40,410 nt of DNA, taken from the NCBI GenBank assembly GCA_013297875.1, contig JAAFIW010000033.1, positions 1-40,410 on the forward strand, read 5' to 3'. Made by a program: the position numbers and the translations under genes. Source of the stretch: Comamonadaceae bacterium (lineage in GTDB: Bacteria; Pseudomonadota; Gammaproteobacteria; Burkholderiales; Burkholderiaceae_C). Of this stretch, positions 34,900 through 40,410 are shown piece by piece. The notes below the pieces were generated by a model. The model had not been told where the DNA came from and ran no database searches. It saw only the letters and a program-made list of their open reading frames with translations. Position 1 is the stretch's first letter. Each line of letters opens with the position of its first letter.

Positions 34900-34925
34900 C
34901 ACTTTTCATCAAAAAAAGCGCTGGA

Positions 34926-34942
34926 TGCACCTTGGTTGTGCA
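34926..34942. promoter_or_regulatory. NtrC-type enhancer site
   Basis: TGCACC-TTGGT-TGTGCA matches the NtrC consensus TGCACC-N5-GGTGCA with one mismatch. An overlapping second dyad (GTGC-ATT-GCAC) follows. The centre is about 128 bp upstream of the predicted sigma-54 start, a usual distance for enhancer action. Confidence 0.75.
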
Positions 34943-35000
34943 TTGCACCAAATTTGAGGGCTGGGGACGGGCTTGACCGGACGCGAAGGGTGCGAAGGTG

Positions 35001-35238
35001 CGCGAAGGACGCGAAAGAAGTCAAAAAATTTGGGCATTCGTTTCGCGCTTCGCTTAAGGAACCTCCGCAAAACCCCCTGCGGTCTGCGATCAAACGGCCT
35101 TGGGCGCATCGACTGCGTTGCTTTTCTTGCCAATAGCCCGCTATTGGCAAGAAAAGACGCCTTGCGCTGCATCCCAATCCGTTCGCCGCCGTTCCGCAGG
35201 AGGTTTTGCAGAGGTTCCCCCCTTTCGCGTCCTTTGCG
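35001..35238. repeat. Nested inverted-repeat element upstream of the nrt regulatory region
   Basis: The outer arms CGCGAAGGACGCGAAAG (35001-35017) and CTTTCGCGTCCTTTGCG (35222-35238) match with one mismatch and resemble the nrtB-nrtD element. Inside is a 161-bp imperfect palindrome (35058-35218). Its ends are 25-nt arms with two mismatches (GGAACCTCCGCAAAAC...), and its centre is a 17-bp perfect stem around CC (35121-35156). This fills the gap between nasT and the NtrC site. No coding frame is credible. Confidence 0.85.
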
Positions 35239-35267
35239 GCCTTGCCCCCGAATCCCGAACCCCCGAG

Positions 35268-35915
35268 CTACCCCAGCATTTCGACGACATCCAACATCCG
35301 CTGCGCCACCTCGCCCACGCGCAGGCCCTTGTCCATCGCGGTCTTGCGCAGCTTGTCGTAGGCCTCTTGTTCGCTCAAGCCCTGGCGTTGCATCAGCAGG
35401 CCCTTGGCGCGGTCTATGGTTTTGCGGTCTTGCAGCTCTGCGTTGCGCTGGTGCAACTCGGTTTCGGCTTCGGCCAACGCCTGGCGCAGCGCCTGCTCGT
35501 GCTGGAAACGCGCCATGGCCACGTCCAGAATGGGCTTGATGCGCTGGGGCGAAAGGCCCGCCACGATGTAGGCCGACACGCCAGCAGCCACCGCGTCTTT
35601 CACATGCCGGGTGTCGTCGTCGTTGGTGAACAGCACAATGGGGCGGCGGGCATCGCGCGTGGCCATCACCACATGCTCCAGCGCATCACGCGCCTCGCTC
35701 TCGGCATCCACAATCACCATGTCGGGGCCCAGTTGCGCCAGCCGCTCGGTCAAAAACGCGTCGGCCGGCAGCACCGCCACCAGGTTGAAACCGTTTTCCA
35801 GCAAACCAATGCGCAAACTGCGCGAGCGCTCGGCCTGCGCCAGGTCTTGCGCATCCTGCGAGTCGGCCACTGCAAGATCAGGGGCCACCACCACGATTCG
35901 TAAGGCATCTTTCAT
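35268..35915 (-). CDS. nasT: ANTAR-domain antiterminator NasT
   Basis: I choose the ATG at 35915, which gives 215 residues. A pseudo-receiver domain (about 1-125, VIVDAESEARDALEHV) is followed by a coiled helix (about 130-160) and a C-terminal ANTAR domain (about 155-210; DRAKGLLMQRQGLSEQEAYDKLRKTAMDKG). NasT binds two-hexaloop leader RNA and prevents termination; in known systems it is held by NasS until nitrate is present. The nrtA leader carries such a target. No cytoplasmic NasS gene is in the window. Confidence 0.92.
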   Translation of the reverse strand: MKDALRIVVVAPDLAVADSQDAQDLAQAERSRSLRIGLLENGFNLVAVLPADAFLTERLAQLGPDMVIVDAESEARDALEHVVMATRDARRPIVLFTNDDDTRHVKDAVAAGVSAYIVAGLSPQRIKPILDVAMARFQHEQALRQALAEAETELHQRNAELQDRKTIDRAKGLLMQRQGLSEQEAYDKLRKTAMDKGLRVGEVAQRMLDVVEMLG

Positions 35916-35981
35916 GGGGGAAGCAGCGCAAGATTCGCGCCAGCCAGCACCGCGATCCATGGGTTTGCTACATTGCCCCGC

Positions 35982-37214
35982 ATGACTGATTTATCTGGCA
36001 AACACATCGTTTTAGGCCTGTCTGGCGGCATTGCCTGCTACAAAGCGGCGGATTTTTGCCGCGCACTCATCAAAGCGGGTGCCACCGTGCAGGTGGTGAT
36101 GACCGAGGCCGCCGGGCAGTTCATCACGCCAGTGACGATGCAGGCCCTGAGCAATCGCCCCGTGTTTACGTCGCAGTGGGATGCACGCGATGCGGCCGGC
36201 GTGGCCAACAGCATGGCGCACATCAACCTCACGCGAGAAGCCGATGCGATCGTGATCGCCCCGTGCAGCGCCGACTTCATCGCCAAGCTGGCTCACGGCG
36301 CGGCCGACGACCTGCTCAGCCTGATGTGCCTGGCCCGCCCACTGGGCACCGTGCCCCTGCTGCTGGCCCCAGCGATGAACCGCGAAATGTGGGCGCACCC
36401 CGCCACCCAGCGCAACCTGGCCCAGGTGCAGGCCGACGGTGCAACGGTGTTTGGCGTGGGCAAGGGCTTTCAGGCCTGTGGCGAAACCGGCGACGGCCGC
36501 ATGCTGGAGCCGCAAGAGTTGCTGGAAGACCTGGTGGCGTTTTTCCAGCCCAAGCTGCTGGCGGGCCACCACGTGCTGGTGACGGCCGGGCCCACGTATG
36601 AGGCGATTGACCCGGTGCGCGGCATCACCAACCTGTCCAGCGGCAAGATGGGCTTTGCCATCGCCCGCGCGGCCCATGAGGCGGGTGCCCAGGTCACGCT
36701 GGTGGCCGGCCCGGTAAGCCTGCCCACGCCGCGCGGTGTGACGCGGCTAGACGTGAAATCTGCACAAAATATGCTGGCCGCCCTTGCAGAACCTGCTCAA
36801 GCAGCTACTGTATTCATAGCATGTGCTGCGGTAGCCGATTGGCGTCCCACCCATGCCGCTGATCAGAAAATCAAGAAAGACGGCAGCGGCCAGACCCCGC
36901 AATTGCAGTTCACCGAAAACCCCGACATCCTGGCCACCGTGGCCCAGTCACCGCGCGCCAAGTCCGGCGCCTTGTACTGCGTGGGCTTCGCCGCCGAAAG
37001 CCAGGATCTGTTGGCCAACGCCCAGGCCAAGCGCCTGCGCAAAGGCGTGCCCCTGCTGGTGGGCAACATCGGCCCGGCCACGTTTGGGCAAGACGACAAC
37101 GCGTTGCTGCTGGTCGATGCGAACGGTGCTACCGAACTGGCGCGTGCGCCAAAGCTCGTGCTTGCTAGGCTTTTAATAGCTGCTGTCGCAGAGAGAATGA
37201 GGGCTAGAGCGTGA
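35982..37214 (+). CDS. coaBC: Bifunctional phosphopantothenoylcysteine decarboxylase/phosphopantothenate-cysteine ligase
   Basis: The ATG at 35982 gives 410 residues, the normal length. The CoaC half (1-180) shows GLSGGIACYKAADFCR, the His of SMAHINLTREADAIVIAP, PAMNREMW and the Cys in ACGETGDGRM. The CoaB half (about 190-405) shows TAGPTYEAIDPVRGITNLSSGKMG and AAVADWRP. It makes 4'-phosphopantetheine for coenzyme A. A repeat copy (36792-36824) encodes about residues 271-281 just before the AAVADWRP motif, and a degenerate one lies near the C-terminus. Confidence 0.97.
   Translation: MTDLSGKHIVLGLSGGIACYKAADFCRALIKAGATVQVVMTEAAGQFITPVTMQALSNRPVFTSQWDARDAAGVANSMAHINLTREADAIVIAPCSADFIAKLAHGAADDLLSLMCLARPLGTVPLLLAPAMNREMWAHPATQRNLAQVQADGATVFGVGKGFQACGETGDGRMLEPQELLEDLVAFFQPKLLAGHHVLVTAGPTYEAIDPVRGITNLSSGKMGFAIARAAHEAGAQVTLVAGPVSLPTPRGVTRLDVKSAQNMLAALAEPAQAATVFIACAAVADWRPTHAADQKIKKDGSGQTPQLQFTENPDILATVAQSPRAKSGALYCVGFAAESQDLLANAQAKRLRKGVPLLVGNIGPATFGQDDNALLLVDANGATELARAPKLVLARLLIAAVAERMRARA
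36792..36824 (+). repeat. Dispersed palindromic repeat, copy inside coaBC
   Basis: CCTGCTCAAGCAGCTACTG followed by TATTCATAGC carries both modules of the family. It is in frame in a variable loop of the CoaB domain, and flanking conserved motifs are intact. Confidence 0.65.
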
Positions 37215-37283
37215 TTCGCGCCAAAAGACCTATCGAAGTATTTCGAAATACCAAATTGGCAAAACGGTAATACAATTAAACCT

Positions 37284-37523
37284 ATGAGAGCCCTATCCAT
37301 CAAACTGCCCGACCCTTTGTTTCACGACTTGGCTGCCCGCGCCCAAGCCAGCGCTACCAGCCAGAGTGAAGTGGTGCGTGCCGCGTTGGCCGCTTACCTG
37401 AACGCCGGTGCCACCAACCCGACGGCCTCTTGTGCGCAACGCGCCAGCCGTTGGGTGGGCCTGATGCAAGGCCCCCAAGACCTTTCCACCAACCCCGCAC
37501 ACTTGGACGGATTCGGTCAGTGA
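37284..37523 (+). CDS. Ribbon-helix-helix antitoxin
   Basis: The 79-residue protein has a CopG-type RHH domain (MRALSIKLPDPLFHDLAARAQASATSQSEVVRAALAAYL) and then an unstructured tail, which would wrap the toxin. It is followed by a PIN-domain gene whose GTG start overlaps the antitoxin stop by four bases. The AT-rich stretch 37235-37283 holds CGAAGTATTTCG (37232-37243), a palindrome that could be the autoregulatory operator. Confidence 0.85.
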   Translation: MRALSIKLPDPLFHDLAARAQASATSQSEVVRAALAAYLNAGATNPTASCAQRASRWVGLMQGPQDLSTNPAHLDGFGQ

Positions 37524-37936
37524 ACCCGCCGGTGGTGGTTGACACCGGGCCGCTGGTGGCACTGTTGAACCAGTCAGACCATGCCCATGCCTGGGTGATG
37601 CAGCAAATGGCCGATCTGCGGCCCCCATTGATCACCTGCGAGGCAGTGCTGGCCGAGGCCACCTACCTGACCCGGCAAGTGCCCGGTGCCCGCATCGCCC
37701 TGATGGAGATGGTTGGCGAAGGTTTTTTGAACCTCGGGCTGGCGGTGGCCGACCAACACGCGGCGCTGCTGACCATGATGCGCCGCTACGCCGACGTGCC
37801 CATGTCGCTGGCCGACGCCTGCCTGGTTCGTCTGGCTGAGTTGAATCCGAAAAGCACCGTTCTCACGTTGGATCGTGATTTTGTGGTCTACCGCAAAAAC
37901 AGCCGCCAGGTCATTGAGCTGTTGTGCCCCTGGTGA
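37520..37936 (+). CDS. PIN-domain ribonuclease toxin (VapC-like)
   Basis: I choose the GTG at 37520, overlapping the antitoxin stop (GTGA). The frame is open upstream, but that would duplicate antitoxin sequence. The 138-residue product has the PIN acidic set: Asp8 (VVVDTGPLVALL), Glu in CEAVLAEATYL, Asp in SLADACLVRL, and the late LDRDF. It should be an RNase inhibited by the RHH protein. The pair lies between coaBC and dut, a position normally without such genes. Confidence 0.87.
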   Translation: MNPPVVVDTGPLVALLNQSDHAHAWVMQQMADLRPPLITCEAVLAEATYLTRQVPGARIALMEMVGEGFLNLGLAVADQHAALLTMMRRYADVPMSLADACLVRLAELNPKSTVLTLDRDFVVYRKNSRQVIELLCPW

Positions 37937-37960
37937 GCTCATCAACCCGAGATTACCCCC

Positions 37961-38404
37961 ATGAACATCGACATCAAAATCCTAGACACCAGGTTGACCG
38001 ACCAACTCCCCGCCTACGCCACCCCCGGCAGCGCCGGCCTGGACTTGCGGGCTTGTATGGATGCGCCCATCACGCTGGAAGCCAATGCCTGGCGCCTGGT
38101 GCCCACCGGTATTGCCATCTGGCTCAAAGACCCTGGCTATGCGGCGCTGATCCTGCCGCGTTCGGGCCTGGGCCACAAACACGGCATCGTGCTGGGTAAC
38201 CTGGTCGGCTTGATCGACAGCGACTACCAGGGCCAACTCATGGTCAGCGCCTGGAACCGCAGCGACGTGGCATTCACCCTGCAACCCATGGAGCGCCTGG
38301 CCCAACTGGTCATCGTGCCGGTGATGCAAGCCACGTTCAACGTGGTGCAAGAGTTCCCGCCGACGGTGCGGGGTGAGGGTGGGTATGGGTCGACGGGGCG
38401 GTGA
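37961..38404 (+). CDS. dut: Deoxyuridine 5'-triphosphate nucleotidohydrolase
   Basis: The 147-residue protein has all five dUTPase motifs: [10 protein letters not shown], the [15 protein letters not shown] run, the LIDSDYQG uracil-side hairpin with WNRS, RLAQLVI, and the C-terminal Gly-rich [10 protein letters not shown] arm that closes over the substrate. It hydrolyses dUTP to dUMP and diphosphate, keeping uracil out of DNA and supplying thymidylate synthesis. It starts 24 bp after the PIN gene. Confidence 0.97.
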   Translation: MNIDIKILDTRLTDQLPAYATPGSAGLDLRACMDAPITLEANAWRLVPTGIAIWLKDPGYAALILPRSGLGHKHGIVLGNLVGLIDSDYQGQLMVSAWNRSDVAFTLQPMERLAQLVIVPVMQATFNVVQEFPPTVRGEGGYGSTGR

Positions 38405-38555
38405 GGGCGCACCCGTTTCACATCGGCGCCACAACGTACTTGAGTAAGCCGATTTACCCTTGAAGGAGCCTCGGTAAAGCCACGGCAAGTCAGCCCGAGC
38501 CTTTGTTCGGGCAGGCCGTCAGGCTGAAACTAGCTCAATAAATCTATATTTCTAG

Positions 38556-38568
38556 TAAATTAAATTTA
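38556..38568. promoter_or_regulatory. AT-rich palindrome before the ArsR gene
   Basis: TAAATT-A-AATTTA is a perfect dyad 17 bp before the ArsR start, within an AT-rich promoter-like stretch that also contains TTTCTAG. It is a candidate autoregulatory site. Confidence 0.5.
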
Positions 38569-38585
38569 TGTGCTAGGATCTGCCC

Positions 38586-38939
38586 ATGAACACGCCGAAA
38601 TGCACCCCTGCTCTGACTGACTCACAAGCTGCCCCGATGTTGGCGGCACTGGGCAGCGAGGTGCGCTTGAAGCTGTTTCGCGTGCTTCTGCGCAGTGGCT
38701 GCGAGGGTTTGAGCGTGACGGGTTTGCAGCGTTTGGTGGAGATTCCCCCGTCAACGCTGGGGCATCACATCAGCGCGTTGGTGGCCGCTGGGTTGGTGTC
38801 GCAGGAGCGGCAGGGGCGAGAGCTGTTTTGCCGTGCTGAGTTTGCCGATATTCGTCAGCTGAGTGCGTTTTTGCTCAGTGAATGCTGTGCCGGGGTCTCG
38901 CATGAGACCAAGTCAAGCCTGCAAGCTGAGGCGGTGTGA
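38586..38939 (+). CDS. ArsR-family regulator
   Basis: The 117-residue protein has the ArsR winged helix: MLAALGSEVRLKLFRVLL, the recognition helix region IPPSTLGHHISALVAAGLVSQERQGRELF, and a C-terminal FLLSECCAGVSHE with vicinal cysteines. Those two Cys and Cys in RSGCEG could bind a thiophilic metal(loid), which is inference. It is 66 bp upstream of a DUF318-type permease gene on the same strand, and AT-rich dyads precede both genes. Confidence 0.88.
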   Translation: MNTPKCTPALTDSQAAPMLAALGSEVRLKLFRVLLRSGCEGLSVTGLQRLVEIPPSTLGHHISALVAAGLVSQERQGRELFCRAEFADIRQLSAFLLSECCAGVSHETKSSLQAEAV

Positions 38940-38979
38940 AGTTTCTGCGCCATTTCAGTTTGTTTTTTTTGTTCGTTAT

Positions 38980-38997
38980 TTTCTATTTTATTAGAAA
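38980..38997. promoter_or_regulatory. Inverted repeat before the permease gene
   Basis: TTTCTA-TTTTAT-TAGAAA is a perfect 6-bp dyad 8 bp upstream of the permease start. A TTTCTAG half also occurs before the ArsR gene at 38548-38554, so one regulator may bind both places. Confidence 0.5.
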
Positions 38998-39005
38998 GAT
39001 AGTTT

Positions 39006-40064
39006 ATGAAAACCCTCACCACTCCACTTGCTGCCAACCGCGCACATCGATTGATTCAGCATATTCAGGCGTTGCCTGTTGATCGCGTCTGGCTCGTCAT
39101 CGGGTTGGTCTTGCTGGCTCTGGCCGCGCTTGACCGATCTCAATTGCCAGCCACCTTGACCTTCATCGGCAGGGCGAGTTGGAACACATTTGGGTTTTTG
39201 CTGCTCTCGGTAGGGCTGACTGCTTATGCCAAGGCCAGCGGTGTGGACAATTTGATTTCACGCGCGTTCAGTGGCCCGCCTTTGCTGGCTGTGGTGAGTG
39301 CTGCATTGATGGGAGCGCTGTCACCGTTTTGCTCATGCGGTGTGATTCCAATCATTGTGGCTTTGCTCGCCATGGGCGTGCCGCTCGCGCCTGTAATGGC
39401 TTTTTGGTTGGCTTCGCCATTGATGGATCCGTCGATGTTTGTGATGACCAGCGCAACGCTGGGTCTGGAATTTGCGGTGGCCAAAACAGTGATTGCTATT
39501 GGCATCGGCTTGGCTGGCGGCTTGGGTGCCTATGTGCTCACGCGCCAGGGCTGGATTACCGATGTATTGAAAGAAGGCGTAGGCAATGGTGGCTGTGCTG
39601 GCTCGAAAATCCGCAGTCCCAAAGCCGTGGTGTGGGCATTCTGGAAAGAGCCTGCTCGCGTGAGCACCGCGCTTGCCAGCTTCAAAACCAATGCGCTTTT
39701 TTTAGTGAAGTGGCTGCTGCTGGCCTTTGCGCTTGAAAGCCTGATGGTGGCGTATTTGCCGCGTGACTTGATTGCACAGGTGGCAGGCGGCACTGGATTT
39801 CTACCCGTGTTGCTGGCCACCTTGGTGGGCATCCCCTCCTACCTCAATGGCTATGCAGCCCTGCCCTTGGTGAGCGGCTTGATGGAACAAGGTTTGTCAC
39901 AGGGCGCGAGCATGGCCTTCCTGGTGGCCGGTGGCGTGACGTCGCTGCCCGCCGCAATGGCCGTTTGGGCCGTCGCTCGCGGGCGCGTGTTTGCGGCGTA
40001 TTTGGGGCTGGCCTTCATCGGCGCTTTGACCAGTGGCGTTTTGTTTGGCCTGTGGAAGGGGTGA
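39006..40064 (+). CDS. DUF318/UPF0718-family permease (ArsP-like)
   Basis: The 352-residue protein has about eight to ten membrane segments and two internally similar halves. The first half has the family signature ALMGALSPFCSCGVIPIIVALLAMGVPL with a Cys-Ser-Cys motif in the membrane; the second has LATLVGIPSYLNGYAALPLVSGLM. A Cys and several Gly lie in the cytoplasmic loop (VGNGGCAGSK). Members of this family linked to ArsR regulators include ArsP, an exporter of organoarsenicals, but others have unknown substrates. The substrate here is inferred only as a metal(loid) or thiophilic compound. Confidence 0.83.
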   Translation: MKTLTTPLAANRAHRLIQHIQALPVDRVWLVIGLVLLALAALDRSQLPATLTFIGRASWNTFGFLLLSVGLTAYAKASGVDNLISRAFSGPPLLAVVSAALMGALSPFCSCGVIPIIVALLAMGVPLAPVMAFWLASPLMDPSMFVMTSATLGLEFAVAKTVIAIGIGLAGGLGAYVLTRQGWITDVLKEGVGNGGCAGSKIRSPKAVVWAFWKEPARVSTALASFKTNALFLVKWLLLAFALESLMVAYLPRDLIAQVAGGTGFLPVLLATLVGIPSYLNGYAALPLVSGLMEQGLSQGASMAFLVAGGVTSLPAAMAVWAVARGRVFAAYLGLAFIGALTSGVLFGLWKG

Positions 40065-40077
40065 TACGTTGCCGCAG

Positions 40078-40108
40078 GTTGCAAGCAAATCACTCTTTTG
40101 CTTGCAAC
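40078..40108 (+). terminator. Hairpin after the permease gene
   Basis: GTTGCAAGCAAA and TTTGCTTGCAAC form a perfect 12-bp stem around TCACTCT, 13 bp after the permease stop. There is no clean T-run, so termination may be Rho-independent only in part. From 40109 to the window end I see no convincing gene. Confidence 0.6.
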
Positions 40109-40410
40109 TGCTTGACTTTCACGCGAGCCGCTTAATTGATGACGACTAGTTCACCTTCAACAAAGCATCCAAGGAAAGATGCCGATACACATCTGCCTAC
40201 CCGCCGCCAAAAGCAATACGACTCTCCATGCACTGGGTACTTGCTCCGGTGAAGATTCTGATTATCAAGAGTCTTTTCCAATTAGGTTTGATACTGAACA
40301 GCGTTCCTGAAAGTCAGTTGTCAAGCATGGTCAAAGGGTTTAAGGAAACGCCAGTGTAGGGGGCAACCTGGCTGTCCGGTTTCCTGAATTCTTTCTTTAA
40401 CGGCTGTTCG

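Noticed and set aside
35100-35903. Open frame opposite nasT extending into the palindromic element
   Set aside because: It has no motif. It overlaps a well-supported ANTAR gene and repeat DNA.
40228-40359. 43-codon ORF near the window end
   Set aside because: It is short, has no ribosome site and no recognised motif. It may be a gene remnant, but the sequence does not show of what.

Overview
The window reads as a chromosomal segment of a betaproteobacterium, most likely Burkholderiales and probably Comamonadaceae (Rhodoferax/Polaromonas/Acidovorax-like). This rests on gene content (argB and slmA in one neighbourhood, coaBC beside dut, a TRAP transporter with gntK, an nrtABD/nasT locus), on the GC-rich codon use, and on short dispersed palindromic repeats I recall from that family. 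The placement is inference; no rRNA or tRNA gene was seen.

Layout. 1-10421 is a surface-polysaccharide region: the 3' end of a probable secreted protein, a periplasmic PPIase, an O-antigen/capsule ABC exporter pair (wzm/wzt with a C-terminal cargo domain), a 1364-residue methyltransferase/coiled-coil/GT2/GT4 fusion co-transcribed with rfbB, a GT2 enzyme and a WecA-like initiating transferase. 10498-20817 holds argB, a TctDE-like two-component pair, a gluconate locus (gntK-dctQ-dctM-dctP divergent from a LacI-type regulator, with two matching operators), slmA and a DUF3179 protein. 21079-23926 holds a DUF1877-like gene behind a decamer repeat, pdeM, and a dehydrogenase/FAH-hydrolase pair resembling the L-fucose/L-rhamnose diketo-hydrolase pathway.

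23944-35915 is dominated by nitrate and signalling genes. narK has a long structured leader. A TetR regulator is divergent from a transglutaminase-like protein. A stand-alone receiver and an XRE regulator follow. The main system is the minus-strand run nrtA-nrtB-nrtD-kinase-cheY-cheX, with nasT just upstream. Ahead of nrtA the sequence shows, in order, an NtrC-type enhancer site, a sigma-54 -24/-12 promoter, two hexaloop hairpins of the ANTAR target type, and an intrinsic terminator. This predicts nitrogen-limitation control of initiation plus nitrate-responsive antitermination by NasT. The same transcript appears to carry a PilJ-type (nitrate/nitrite-sensor-like) CheA-like kinase, a CheY and a CheX.

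35982-40410 holds coaBC, an RHH/PIN toxin-antitoxin pair lodged between coaBC and dut, dut, and an ArsR-family regulator with a DUF318/ArsP-like permease. Nine or more copies of a short palindromic repeat are scattered from 13 kb to 37 kb, several of them inside reading frames. Two larger inverted-repeat elements sit within and upstream of the nrt operon.
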